Part shown: piece after piece, positions 1 to 9,328 of the stretch
Layout: each line of letters starts with the position of its first letter
How positions within the stretch are numbered: the first letter of the stretch is position 1
From: an uncultured Bacteroidales bacterium
Lineage (GTDB): Bacteria; Bacteroidota; Bacteroidia; Bacteroidales; Paludibacteraceae
Reading direction: 5' to 3'
Length of the DNA stretch: 59,816 nucleotides
NCBI GenBank assembly: GCA_902784425.1
Contig: CACZUS010000007.1
Span: forward strand, 1-59,816
Translations under genes and position numbers: made by a program
The notes under the pieces: model-generated
The model's input: the letters and a program-made list of their open reading frames with translations, nothing else
The model's database searches: none
Told to the model about the DNA's origin: nothing

Positions 1-552
1 GAGTTTGGTTGGTTTCACAGTGACGGTGATGTAGATGAGGAAAAGATCCTTTCTTATTGTGCTGCTAAGAACGTAGGCTGGTTGGCATGGTCATGGTATG
101 GCAATGGCAGTCCCGTTGAATACTTGGACTTAGTAAAGGATGCGACTGCAAATCCTGTATTAGCATCCTATTCAAATATATCTATCTCCAATTGGAATAA
201 TACGATGACTTATACGGCATCTGGTGATTGGGGAAAGTTGATTACAGATTCATGGAAAAAGGAATCTAAAAAAGCTAATTTGATTAAGTGTGGAAGTACT
301 GATGTGAATCAGCAATATATCGAAAATCACGGTGTAATTGCATATTTCACAGATGATGGAGATAAATTACATATCATCTCTAAGGAATGTGCAAGTGTAA
401 CAGTTATGGACATAACCGGGAAAACCGTATATTCAGGATCTGTAGAGAAAGGAGATTCAGCTATCTCATCTGCAAATTGGATGAATGGTTTGTATCTCAT
501 CTCTATGGATCAACTCACCTTAAAAAAAATCACCCTTAAAATTGTGAAGTGA
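1..552 (+). CDS. GH5 (subfamily 8-like) endo-beta-1,4-mannanase, C-terminal part, with T9SS-type sorting tail
   Basis: The 5' part lies outside the window; the frame is open from base 1. The first residues read EFGW, then a stretch ending GWLAWSWYGNG and EYLDL. This closely matches the end of the catalytic domain of GH5_8 mannanases, where the Glu of the GEFG motif is the nucleophile, so the nucleophile is probably the first codon seen. About 75 residues follow the catalytic end. The last ~60 (VTVMDITGK, NGLYLISM, a basic end KITLKIVK) look like a type A type-IX-secretion sorting domain, so the enzyme is probably secreted or surface-anchored. Expected role: endo-cleavage of beta-mannan. The HTCS and a second GH5 lie within 12 kb. 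The acid/base residue and signal peptide cannot be seen. Confidence 0.82.
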   Translation, partial: EFGWFHSDGDVDEEKILSYCAAKNVGWLAWSWYGNGSPVEYLDLVKDATANPVLASYSNISISNWNNTMTYTASGDWGKLITDSWKKESKKANLIKCGSTDVNQQYIENHGVIAYFTDDGDKLHIISKECASVTVMDITGKTVYSGSVEKGDSAISSANWMNGLYLISMDQLTLKKITLKIVK

Positions 553-576
553 ATGTGAATTAAGCCTTTGAAAGAA

Positions 577-614
577 CAGGCGGTCGTTGAGAAATGACCG
601 CCTGCTCGTTTTTT
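577..614 (+). terminator. Rho-independent terminator after the mannanase gene
   Basis: Perfect 9-bp stem (577-585 pairs with 596-604, arms CAGGCGGTC and GACCGCCTG), a 10-base loop, then a T-run at 609-614. It lies 25 bases after the stop codon and separates the mannanase from the convergent minus-strand gene. Confidence 0.85.
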
Positions 615-639
615 GTATAGTAGGGTTTGTCCCTAAAAT

Positions 640-2013
640 TTAGTCTTGAATACTATCTTTAAGATTTATAACACCTTCATAATTCTTAGGATCTGTCAAA
701 TCCACTACGAATTTATATGGATACATCTTAATGGTGTATTTTTTCGTTTTCATGTTATTAAAGAGTAGCTCTATGTCGAATGGACAAATACAATCGCATA
801 TATCATTTTCCATACTTTCTGTCACAGTAATATTATTTGCTTCATCTATTGTAGTTGTATAGATAAACTGTGTACAGCAAGAGGATACACGTTTGAAATA
901 TTTTATGCTCAACAATTCTTTTTCCGGATTATAACTATATTTAACGCTATCTTCCTGTTCAATTACAATTGCATCAGTGTTTTGATTGTTGTTGATACTA
1001 TCATTTCCTACCTCATTCTTGCTGCATTGTCCTAATGCGTGTATAATTGGTAATTTCTCAACTTGGTTGGCGTAGATGATGCCACTTGCTGAAGCTGATA
1101 GATCGATTTTAAATTTATAGTTATCCCACTCAATGGTATATTCTCTTTTCTTCATTCCTCGGAATGATGCTGTAATGTCGTATGTGCATAAACATTTGCA
1201 TACCTCATCTTTTAATGAAACAGTTTTCAATTTGATATACGGAATGGCAGAACTTGGATCCAGGATTGCTTTAAGAGAGTCGCAACAATTAGACTCGAAA
1301 TTGATGAAGGTAATGGTTCCATTTCCGGTCCTTAAATCGAAGTCATATTTGAACATCTCTGAATTTTCAGCCCTTTTCTCTTCATTTACGCCTTTCCCTT
1401 CTTCCATGTCGTATGGAGATCCTTTACATTCGGAACTTCTGCTATTAACCATGTTGATGTCATAGAACATAGTAGAAGGTATACTATCTAAATTTAATGA
1501 GGGTATTATGCGTCCTGATGTTCCTATCGATAGATCGATGGTTGTATCGATTATGTCAGTAGCTATAATTCTATACTTTTTCTCCTCTATTCCAGATATT
1601 TCATATATTATGCTGTGAGAGCAGAGACAATTACAAGCTGCATGTCCTGTTACTTTCGGCGTCAGAGTGATTGTATTGTCAGATGTGGTGATGTCGCCAC
1701 TCAATGTATCACAACAGTTTATGATAATGTTGTTGATAGCAATGGTTCCGGTTCCACTTTCTAAATCGAAATTGAATGTAATATAATTATTAGCGGGTCT
1801 GGCATTTGTGTCGTTTGATTCATTACACTCAGTTGCTTTAACGAAACGTCCATCTAATCCTGGAGTTGCAGGCTTTTCAAACAAGATGGAGTCGGGACGA
1901 GAATCATTTATTTGATAAATTATCTTTCCCTCTTTGTACACATAAAATTGTGCTTGTAAATTTGTTACGCTCATCCCTATCAGAGCGAATAACACTAAAA
2001 AAATTTTCTTCAT
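640..2013 (-). CDS. Secreted protein with three Cys-Cys...CxCxC repeats, function unknown
   Basis: 457 residues. Residues 1-21 form a Sec signal peptide ending LQA. Residues 22-47 form a short module (VYKEGKIIYQIND, DSILF) that resembles the N-terminus of the GH5 protein at 10659. Three repeats follow, each with a CC pair (100-101, 243-244, 379-380), then 26-28 residues later a CxCxC motif (127/129/131, 272/274/276, 406/408/410). Each ends in a conserved strand-like stretch (KKYRI, KREYTI, KKYTI) before I/V-D-L. Such regular cysteine spacing suggests metal binding or paired disulfides in the periplasm or outside; that is inference. I do not recognise a named family. It lies 27 bases downstream of the coiled-coil gene on the same strand, so the two are probably co-transcribed. 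Confidence 0.75.
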   Translation of the reverse strand: MKKIFLVLFALIGMSVTNLQAQFYVYKEGKIIYQINDSRPDSILFEKPATPGLDGRFVKATECNESNDTNARPANNYITFNFDLESGTGTIAINNIIINCCDTLSGDITTSDNTITLTPKVTGHAACNCLCSHSIIYEISGIEEKKYRIIATDIIDTTIDLSIGTSGRIIPSLNLDSIPSTMFYDINMVNSRSSECKGSPYDMEEGKGVNEEKRAENSEMFKYDFDLRTGNGTITFINFESNCCDSLKAILDPSSAIPYIKLKTVSLKDEVCKCLCTYDITASFRGMKKREYTIEWDNYKFKIDLSASASGIIYANQVEKLPIIHALGQCSKNEVGNDSINNNQNTDAIVIEQEDSVKYSYNPEKELLSIKYFKRVSSCCTQFIYTTTIDEANNITVTESMENDICDCICPFDIELLFNNMKTKKYTIKMYPYKFVVDLTDPKNYEGVINLKDSIQD

Positions 2014-2040
2014 AAATATACTATATTTGGTTACTAATAA

Positions 2041-2652
2041 TTATTTCAAAAGGAGTATAATCAAAAGTATAACACTAACTACACTAATCCCCACTAAAAA
2101 GAATATCATTTGTTTATTTTGTTTTTCTAATTCTGTTGCTCTGTTTTTCACTTCATCCAATGCTTGCTTCATCTCTGTAACTTCCTTAACATCAGCTTGA
2201 AGATTAATCATGGTCGATTGGAGTTGCTGTACATCAGACGATAGAGAGGATAGGGAAGAGGTGAGGTCTTGCACAGTCTCCATCGTTCTGTTATTTTGCT
2301 CTTCTATGCTTTCTTTTAATTGGGCATTGGAAGAACTAATCTGATTGCTAATCGTGTTCTCTATAGCTTGATTCGAAGAGGCAATTTCATTTGTCTTTTC
2401 TTCTATCTTTCTTAATGCGTCAGCCAAATGGGATGATTCAAACAGTTTATCTCCCTCCTCCTTGGCTTTGTCTTTTACCTTGTTGGTAATCTCCGTTATG
2501 ATGGATGTCTCTTCTTTGGGGGATTCAGTCTGTGATGAATTTTCTTTTTCAGGCTCATCCTCTTTCTTACTCTCTTTTTCTGTCATCTTCTCAATGCTGT
2601 TAATCCCTTCTTTGACGAAGTCGATTACTTTTGTCAATTTGTCTATATCCAT
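2041..2652 (-). CDS. Tail-anchored coiled-coil protein, function unknown
   Basis: 203 residues with no N-terminal signal. It starts MDIDKLTKVIDFVKEGINSI. A Glu/Lys/Ser-rich charged stretch (about 24-75) leads into a long heptad-like helical region (about 75-180, many Gln, Asn, Ser, Leu and Glu). The final ~22 residues form one hydrophobic segment (FFLVGISVVSVILLIILLLK). This layout, cytosolic coiled coil plus C-terminal membrane anchor, resembles tail-anchored or membrane-tethered scaffold proteins. No enzymatic motif is visible. It precedes the CC-repeat secreted protein in the same direction with a 27-base gap, which suggests a two-gene unit with one inner-membrane and one exported partner. 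Confidence 0.65.
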   Translation of the reverse strand: MDIDKLTKVIDFVKEGINSIEKMTEKESKKEDEPEKENSSQTESPKEETSIITEITNKVKDKAKEEGDKLFESSHLADALRKIEEKTNEIASSNQAIENTISNQISSSNAQLKESIEEQNNRTMETVQDLTSSLSSLSSDVQQLQSTMINLQADVKEVTEMKQALDEVKNRATELEKQNKQMIFFLVGISVVSVILLIILLLK

Positions 2653-2854
2653 ATCTTTCTATTTTATGTGGTCCCACGATAAAAATCCACTGATTGCGTT
2701 ATTTTTGAATGCCTAATCTTTGTAAATAAATTGCAAAAATTCGTGTAAATGTATGAAAAACTGGAGAAAAACAAAATATTAATTAGGGAAATTTTTTGCC
2801 TGCATAATTCTTATTGTTCCAAATGTATTTATCCTTTCATAAAAAATATCAACT

Positions 2855-2888
2855 TTTGGTTTGAGGTATTCAAGATTTTGTAATTTTG
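2855..2888 (+). promoter_or_regulatory. Bacteroidetes-type promoter for the HTCS gene
   Basis: TAATTTTG at 2881-2888 fits the -7 consensus TAnnTTTG. A TTTG at 2855-2858, 22 bases upstream, could be the -33 box. The HTCS start codon is 21 bases downstream of the -7 box. The rest of the 2653-2909 spacer is AT-rich with nothing else recognised. Confidence 0.55.
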
Positions 2889-2909
2889 TAGGTGTTGTTT
2901 TGAAGTGGA

Positions 2910-5900
2910 ATGATACGATTTTTGAAAATAGTGTTGGCTGTAATTCTCTTTGCGCCTATATCTCTTATGGCGAAAGAGGAGCGTATGCTTTTTTCTCACT
3001 ATATGATGGAGGATGGGTTGTGTAGCAACGCGACAAATGATATTGTTCAGGATTCGATGGGTTTCACGTGGATTGCTACGGTGAATGGTGTTAGTCGTTT
3101 CGATGGCTCTCATTTCGTCAACTATACGGTGGATCAATATCCAGAGATTCTAACGAATGACTTGAAAAGAGTATTCATTCTTCCCAATGGGAAACTGACC
3201 GTTTCGAGCTCTCGTAGTGTTTTGTCCTCTTATGATTATGAAACGAACACCTTTTCTGATGAATCTGGCTTTATGGAGGATACTACCTACAAATATGATA
3301 TCAAAAATTATGTAACACAGAAGGATGGGAGAGGATTGCTCGCCACGGCACAGGGTGTTTATCGTTTTGATAGGGATTCTAATCAGTTCGTTCATATATT
3401 GCCTGAATTAATGCACTCGTATGTGCTGGATGTTACAACAGACTTTCTAAATCGTTACTGGGTGTTGGATTATGATGGCGTCTGTGTATTGGATGAGAAT
3501 GGAGAAGCATTGTCTGCCTACAACTTCAAACCTCAGATGAAGGAGATGATCGAACATCACTTATGGTTGGATGATTATCATTTATTACTTAGCTCTCCTG
3601 TTGGTTCCCTTTGGATTGTGGAGTTGGATAGGGATGGTACCATCCATTCGCCTCGTAAGGTGGCACTGCCTTTTCGCTATGTCTCTTGCATGGTGAAAGA
3701 CTCGATGGACATGGTTTGGATGGGTACGCTTGGGGATGGATTGTGGCAAGTGACCTTTAAAGAGGGCAAGGCGGACTGCGTCAAAATCATACCAACCAAT
3801 GAAAATGAAGATGCACTGGCTAAGATTTCCTCATTATACTTGGATGGAAATAATAATTTGTGGGTATCCTCTTTGGCGACCGGTGTATGGAAAACTTCCC
3901 GTTTCTCCGATTCTCCATACGTGACGGCAAATTCAGTAGGCATTCCATCTACCATAGGTTCATGCTTTTCCGAAACTACAGAGGGAGATATCTTGTTTGG
4001 TACCGATGGAATGGGACTTTTTTGGTTGGATTCCCATTTTCAAATCATTAAGAATTTCAATGTGTCTAACGGCCTTTCTTCTAATAATATCATCACCATT
4101 GCGAAACAATCTGATGGTTCTTTCTTGATTGGCTATTGGGGTGGTGTGACAGACCGAATCTGGCTTTACACTGGAAAGATAGAAAAGGTAACCTACACTG
4201 GAATTGACCATCCTATCTTTACAACTAAATCCATCTTACCGACGAAAGATGGTTCTCTTTATGTGGCAACGTCTGGAAATGGAGTCTATGCAAATATAAA
4301 TAATCAGTGGCAACGTATCTTTCTTCGTGATTCTACGATGAACCCATACGATGATATATGGTGTGATTACCTAATGGAGGATCCTGCCGGTAATGTTCGT
4401 ATCATTACCTCTCGCACAATATGGAGTAATTTGACGACGCATTCAAAAACACAATTTCGCCCAATATTCCCAGATGCGGATAAGACGAACACTCGCCAAC
4501 CATTGCATTTCAGTCATGCGCTCTTCCATGATAGCTTATATGTTACATCTAATCAGGGTATCTATGTGTTTAATGCGGAGGACTCTTTAATAAGGATTAT
4601 AGAGGGTGACTATTCTTCCATCTTAATGGATAATCAACAACGCCTGTGGGTCGCTGGTGCTAACGGCATCCAAACACTTCCTATTGATGGCGAAAAACAG
4701 GTCTCTATCACATCATCCGATTTTCATCATTCCAACCATTTTATATCTCATGCTTCATTTATATCGTCATCAGGTAATTTATTCTTTGGTTGTCGCGATG
4801 GATTTGTGTGTGTCAATCCTACCTATTCTGATCATCACACACATCATTTCTTCTCCTTCTCTCGCATCGTATCGTCGCATGGGGAGTCTTGGAGCTGTAG
4901 TCCCTCTTCTCCAGTGAAACTGAAATATGATGATACTCATATAAAACTCTATTTTGATTTGGTTGATTATTCTTTGAAGAGCAAGGAATCTGTTTATTAT
5001 CGTATTGTTGAACTGGATTCTGCATGGATAGATTTGGCAGGGAAGCGGGAAATAGAGATCTCTTATCTTCCTACGGGAACATTCACTGTAGAGTTGTCGG
5101 CATCTTTCATGAATGAGAAACAAGTTCAAAAAATCACCGTCTTACCTCCATGGTGGAATACCACACTTTTCCGTTTAATATTGGTTGTTTTATTGCTGGG
5201 CTTGATATATTTGATAATATGTGTGAAGACGCGTAGAGTGGAACGCCAGAAGGCTAAGTTAAGTGAGATGGTGGCGATACGCACGGAGGAATTACGTCTT
5301 GTTAATGAGAATCTAAGTCAGAAAAATGAGGAGATAGAAAGTAGAAATAAATCATTGCTCGAATCGTTAAAGGAAAAGAATCAGTTGGTCTCTGTGATTG
5401 GACACGATCTTAAGAATCCAATGTTTGCCATCGTTACCACACTGAAACGACTTCTGACGAAGCAATACTCTTTGTCCGAGCAACAGACCATCCTCTCTAA
5501 CGTGACAAGAGAATCTGAGTCGTTGCAGAATGAGATGCTGAAATTATTGCAATGGTCGGCCGAATCAGGTATGGAGATGACTTTCCAACCACAAAATTTT
5601 GATATGCCGAGTCTTGTTTCAGAAACCGTATCTTTCTTAAATGGCTTGTTATCAGAGAAAAATATTGAACTGACTGTTGATGAGGATTGCCAAAATCTGA
5701 CCTATGCAGATCCACGTATGGTATCCACTGTGATACGTAACTTGCTGACAAATGCCATCAAGTTTACTCCGTCAGGAAAGAGTATCACTGTGAAAATTAA
5801 TGATACGGAGGAGGAAACGGCTGTCCGAATAATCGACCAAGGTGTGGGTATGTCGAGCGACCAAATTGAAAACTTATTGAAGGGAAGTAACCATTTCTCC

Positions 5901-6857
5901 TCTAAAGGTACAGAGGAGGAGATGGGATTTGGTTTGGGCTTTCAGATTGTAACAGACTTTGTGGATAAAAACAATGGTACGATTAAGATTGAGAGCGTGT
6001 TGAATGAGGGTTCTGATATTTCAGTTTATTTCCCTAAATCACAAGAACAAAGAGTAAAAGAGGACACCTCAGACAATCAAGTACCCGTTACAGTTAACGA
6101 CGATGAGTTATTACAAGGTAAATCGATCTTGGTGGTAGATGATGATCCGTTGTTATTGTCTCATGTGAGTGAGTTATTGTCCAATTATGTAACTGTTTAT
6201 CAAGCAGGAAATGGAGAAGACGCTGTTCGATTGGCTATGGAGAAGATACCAGATTTGATTGTGAGCGACATTGAAATGCCGAAGATGAATGGTATGGAGA
6301 TGTACGAGCAACTTAAACGTAACCTATTATCTGCCAATATTCCGTTGATCTTTTTATCTGCTAAGAGTGATATTGAGGTACGTCGTCAAAGTATGTCGCT
6401 GGGTGCTATTAATTTCATTGCTAAGCCATTTGAGGACAATGAGTTGCTGATGCAAATTGTTAACTTCTTGAGTTGGCAACAGAAGACGCAGATTCAGATG
6501 CTCTCAAGGACGATAGAGGAGAAGGAGGTACCAAAAGACGATATCAATCCTTTGTTGGACAGATTGATGGAGGTGATAAAAGAGAATTATAAGAATCCAG
6601 AATTCTCGTTTAATGACATTGCAAAGGGTATGGGAATGAGTAAATCTACCTTAGCACGTAGATTGAAATCGTTGACCAACAAGAGTCCGATAGAGATTTT
6701 GTCAGAATATCGATTCTCTTTGGCTAAGAGATTGGTGGAGAAAGGAGATATGCCGATTAGTGAGATAGCCTATTCAGTTGGATTCAATGACCCATCATAC
6801 TTTAGCAGAAGATTTAAGGAGTTGTATGGAGTGACACCGACTTCGCAGAAAAAATAG
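2910..6857 (+). CDS. Hybrid two-component system sensor/regulator (HTCS)
   Basis: 1315 residues, the usual HTCS size. Residues 1-21 are a signal peptide or first membrane segment. The periplasmic part (about 22-740) has two-component-propeller (reg_prop) repeats such as GFTWIATVNGVSRFDG and NLWVSSL, then a Y_Y_Y-type beta domain. A membrane helix spans about 753-773. The cytoplasmic part has a HisKA box with phospho-acceptor His832 (GHDLKNP), an HATPase N-box (NLLTNAIKFTP, near 945) with GVGMS and GFGLGF glycine boxes, a receiver domain (ILVVDDDP, phospho-acceptor Asp1120 in SDIEMP), and a C-terminal AraC-type helix-turn-helix (about 1225-1315). HTCS proteins sense oligosaccharides in the periplasm and switch on nearby polysaccharide-use genes. 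Here the likely targets are the two GH5 genes or loci outside the window; that is inference. Confidence 0.95.
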   Translation: MIRFLKIVLAVILFAPISLMAKEERMLFSHYMMEDGLCSNATNDIVQDSMGFTWIATVNGVSRFDGSHFVNYTVDQYPEILTNDLKRVFILPNGKLTVSSSRSVLSSYDYETNTFSDESGFMEDTTYKYDIKNYVTQKDGRGLLATAQGVYRFDRDSNQFVHILPELMHSYVLDVTTDFLNRYWVLDYDGVCVLDENGEALSAYNFKPQMKEMIEHHLWLDDYHLLLSSPVGSLWIVELDRDGTIHSPRKVALPFRYVSCMVKDSMDMVWMGTLGDGLWQVTFKEGKADCVKIIPTNENEDALAKISSLYLDGNNNLWVSSLATGVWKTSRFSDSPYVTANSVGIPSTIGSCFSETTEGDILFGTDGMGLFWLDSHFQIIKNFNVSNGLSSNNIITIAKQSDGSFLIGYWGGVTDRIWLYTGKIEKVTYTGIDHPIFTTKSILPTKDGSLYVATSGNGVYANINNQWQRIFLRDSTMNPYDDIWCDYLMEDPAGNVRIITSRTIWSNLTTHSKTQFRPIFPDADKTNTRQPLHFSHALFHDSLYVTSNQGIYVFNAEDSLIRIIEGDYSSILMDNQQRLWVAGANGIQTLPIDGEKQVSITSSDFHHSNHFISHASFISSSGNLFFGCRDGFVCVNPTYSDHHTHHFFSFSRIVSSHGESWSCSPSSPVKLKYDDTHIKLYFDLVDYSLKSKESVYYRIVELDSAWIDLAGKREIEISYLPTGTFTVELSASFMNEKQVQKITVLPPWWNTTLFRLILVVLLLGLIYLIICVKTRRVERQKAKLSEMVAIRTEELRLVNENLSQKNEEIESRNKSLLESLKEKNQLVSVIGHDLKNPMFAIVTTLKRLLTKQYSLSEQQTILSNVTRESESLQNEMLKLLQWSAESGMEMTFQPQNFDMPSLVSETVSFLNGLLSEKNIELTVDEDCQNLTYADPRMVSTVIRNLLTNAIKFTPSGKSITVKINDTEEETAVRIIDQGVGMSSDQIENLLKGSNHFSSKGTEEEMGFGLGFQIVTDFVDKNNGTIKIESVLNEGSDISVYFPKSQEQRVKEDTSDNQVPVTVNDDELLQGKSILVVDDDPLLLSHVSELLSNYVTVYQAGNGEDAVRLAMEKIPDLIVSDIEMPKMNGMEMYEQLKRNLLSANIPLIFLSAKSDIEVRRQSMSLGAINFIAKPFEDNELLMQIVNFLSWQQKTQIQMLSRTIEEKEVPKDDINPLLDRLMEVIKENYKNPEFSFNDIAKGMGMSKSTLARRLKSLTNKSPIEILSEYRFSLAKRLVEKGDMPISEIAYSVGFNDPSYFSRRFKELYGVTPTSQKK

Positions 6858-6925
6858 GGTTAGGTGATTTTGTTTGAGATCATTTCTTTTCTGTGAAAAG
6901 GATGCGTAAATTCAATTTATATATC

Positions 6926-6933
6926 TAATTTTG
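6926..6933 (+). promoter_or_regulatory. Promoter -7 box for the LRR protein gene
   Basis: TAATTTTG matches TAnnTTTG and lies 48 bases upstream of the start codon. No clear -33 box was seen. Confidence 0.5.
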
Positions 6934-6981
6934 TCATAATCGATTTGACTGGAATAAATTTTAACTTATAAACTAAGATAT

Positions 6982-9309
6982 ATGGATAACAATAAACCAA
7001 AGAAGATGAACTCTTTGACGAATCTTCGTCTATTTGTATGGCTCATAGGTTTTGCATTATTGGGAATGCCTTCCATGGCTAATTCTTTTGTGGTTGATGG
7101 ACTATCATATACAGAGATAGATACAGTGGCACACACAGTCTATGTCTCTGCAGCCAATGAAAACATATCGGGAGAAGTTGTCATACCTGAGAAGATTACC
7201 TACGACGAAGTGGAGTATTCGGTCACTACGGTCGGAAGTTTCGCACAGTGCAGAGAAATCACCTCTGTCATCATCCCTAATTCAGTTACAAACATTTATG
7301 GAAGTTCATTCAAATGGTGTTCCAACCTAACATTTGTTCAACTTCCCAACGCTATAAAGAAAATTCCTAGTCAATTATTCAATCAATGCTCCAATTTGGA
7401 ATCTGTGACAATCCCTGATTCGGTGACTCTCATTGAACAGGAGGCATTTAAAGGTTGCTCAAAATTGTCGCCTTTTTATATACCCGAATCTGTGCAGACT
7501 ATTCAAGGAAATGCTTTTGCAGGCATTAATACCATTGTATATGCGGGAGAAGCTAATGGGGGACCATGGGGCGCGAAAAATCGCCTTAGTACTGTTTACG
7601 ATGGTGACTTTATTTATTCTGATAGAACAAAAGAAAACCTAATTGGTTATGTTGGAACAGACTCTGTCGTTGTTATTCCAGAACATGTTAAAACGATCGG
7701 TGCTGATGTGTTCCAAAAGAATAACATAGTAGTTTCCGTTTCCATCCCTAATTCAGTTACAGATCTTCATGGAAGTTCCTTTAAATTGTGTGCTAACCTA
7801 ACTTCTGTGACACTTCCTAATTCCTTAAAAAAGATTCCCGACCAATTATTCAGCCAATGCTCAAAATTGAAGTCTGTGGTAATCCCAGATTCTGTCATTC
7901 TTATTGAGAAAGAAGCTTTTAGAGATTGTCGGAGTTTAGTGTCTGTTACTATTCCTAAATCTGCCGATTCCATCGAAAATTCTGCCTTCTATGGCTGTTC
8001 TAGTCTAACTTCTGTTACCCTTCCCGACTCATTAAGAAGGATTGAACATTCTTTATTCTGTGGATGTACTAGTTTGGAGTCTGTAATAATTCCTAATACA
8101 GTCACCTATATTGACTATGACGCTTTTAGGGGCTGCAGTTCACTGACTTCCATAGAAATACCTAATTCCGTTACTTTTATTAGTTCTGGCGTATTCTATG
8201 GGTGCACTTCACTTACTTCCTTGGTAATACCAGAATCAGTTACTTATTTGGGCTATGGATCGCTAGGTTGTGGTCACTTGAAATCAATTTCCATCCCAAA
8301 TTCCGATACCCTGCTCGAAACATTGAGTTGTAATAATCATTGGTTCTTTGATAATGGTTATGATGAGGAGATTTTCAATGAGTATGGAAATGCATATTAT
8401 ATTGGCAATGCCGAGAACCCATATTTAATACTGATGGAACCCAAGATAAAGGATGTTTCCTCCATTGAAATCCATCCAAGATGTAGAGTAATATATGGAT
8501 ATGGGACATTTTATGAATGCATTGGCAGGTACTTGTATCTGCCTGATTCTCTTATAGGAATCGGATTTGGTGCTTTCCTAGGTAATGGTATTGCTGTTAT
8601 TAGAGTACCTAGCTCATTGAAATGGAATGATTGTGAATGTGCATGGCCTGACTACAAAACAACATTTGTCTTAGATGATCCCGATTCAAACATAGGTGAT
8701 ATTCCTGGATTAGGTCCTGACACAAAGTTAGGTGTCATCAAAGATGATTTTGTCTATTCTCTTGATGGAAAAACAATTGCCGCATATATTGGAAAGAGCA
8801 CATCCGTTACAATCCCAGATACGGTTAGGTCGATAGGCTGGTACGCTTTCTATGGATGTAAGGATCTTACCTCCGTCTATATCCCTGCCTCTGTCGAGCA
8901 AATGGAATGGGATGTCTTCAAAGGTTGTTCTGCTATGATGACTAAGCAGGATAGTATTGGAATGAGTGATACGACCCTAACTAATGCTATTTATTGTCGT
9001 GCAGAGGAACAGCCAGTAGGTTGGGGGGATAGGTGGAATCCAGATAGTTGCAAAGTGGTGTGGGGTGCTCTCTCCGCTCCAAATTCTGTTGGATTTAGAT
9101 TGGTTTCCTCAACCGCCAATGCGAGAATATATGGCGCAGAGCATTCGATTGTCATAGAAAATGCTACGAACGAGGTATATGTATATACGATTAGTGGACA
9201 ATTAATTACTCGAGAAACAAGCATTCAACCTATCACAGTGATTCCTATGAATAAGGGTGTCTATACAGTGAAGATGGGAGATATGACGAAGGTTGTTATT
9301 GTTCGCTGA
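6982..9309 (+). CDS. BspA-like leucine-rich-repeat (LRR_5) surface protein with sorting tail
   Basis: 775 residues. A charged N-terminus is followed by a signal peptide (about 17-35, VWLIGFALLGMPSMA). From about 60 to 660 there are tandem LRR_5/BspA-type repeats of ~23 residues with the pattern 'F.GCSSLTSVTIPDSVT.I...AF'. Two blocks (FVYSLDGKTIAAYIG; FIYSDRTKENLIGYVG) interrupt the array. The last ~70 residues (VYVYTISGQLITRE, then NKGVYTVKMG) resemble a T9SS type A sorting domain. BspA-type proteins bind host matrix or other bacteria in Bacteroidetes; the ligand here is unknown. Met1 at 6982 is taken as the start; Met9 is possible. It stands alone downstream of the HTCS gene with its own -7 box. 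Confidence 0.88.
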   Translation: MDNNKPKKMNSLTNLRLFVWLIGFALLGMPSMANSFVVDGLSYTEIDTVAHTVYVSAANENISGEVVIPEKITYDEVEYSVTTVGSFAQCREITSVIIPNSVTNIYGSSFKWCSNLTFVQLPNAIKKIPSQLFNQCSNLESVTIPDSVTLIEQEAFKGCSKLSPFYIPESVQTIQGNAFAGINTIVYAGEANGGPWGAKNRLSTVYDGDFIYSDRTKENLIGYVGTDSVVVIPEHVKTIGADVFQKNNIVVSVSIPNSVTDLHGSSFKLCANLTSVTLPNSLKKIPDQLFSQCSKLKSVVIPDSVILIEKEAFRDCRSLVSVTIPKSADSIENSAFYGCSSLTSVTLPDSLRRIEHSLFCGCTSLESVIIPNTVTYIDYDAFRGCSSLTSIEIPNSVTFISSGVFYGCTSLTSLVIPESVTYLGYGSLGCGHLKSISIPNSDTLLETLSCNNHWFFDNGYDEEIFNEYGNAYYIGNAENPYLILMEPKIKDVSSIEIHPRCRVIYGYGTFYECIGRYLYLPDSLIGIGFGAFLGNGIAVIRVPSSLKWNDCECAWPDYKTTFVLDDPDSNIGDIPGLGPDTKLGVIKDDFVYSLDGKTIAAYIGKSTSVTIPDTVRSIGWYAFYGCKDLTSVYIPASVEQMEWDVFKGCSAMMTKQDSIGMSDTTLTNAIYCRAEEQPVGWGDRWNPDSCKVVWGALSAPNSVGFRLVSSTANARIYGAEHSIVIENATNEVYVYTISGQLITRETSIQPITVIPMNKGVYTVKMGDMTKVVIVR

Positions 9310-9328
9310 TAGGTGGGTGCAATCGGAA

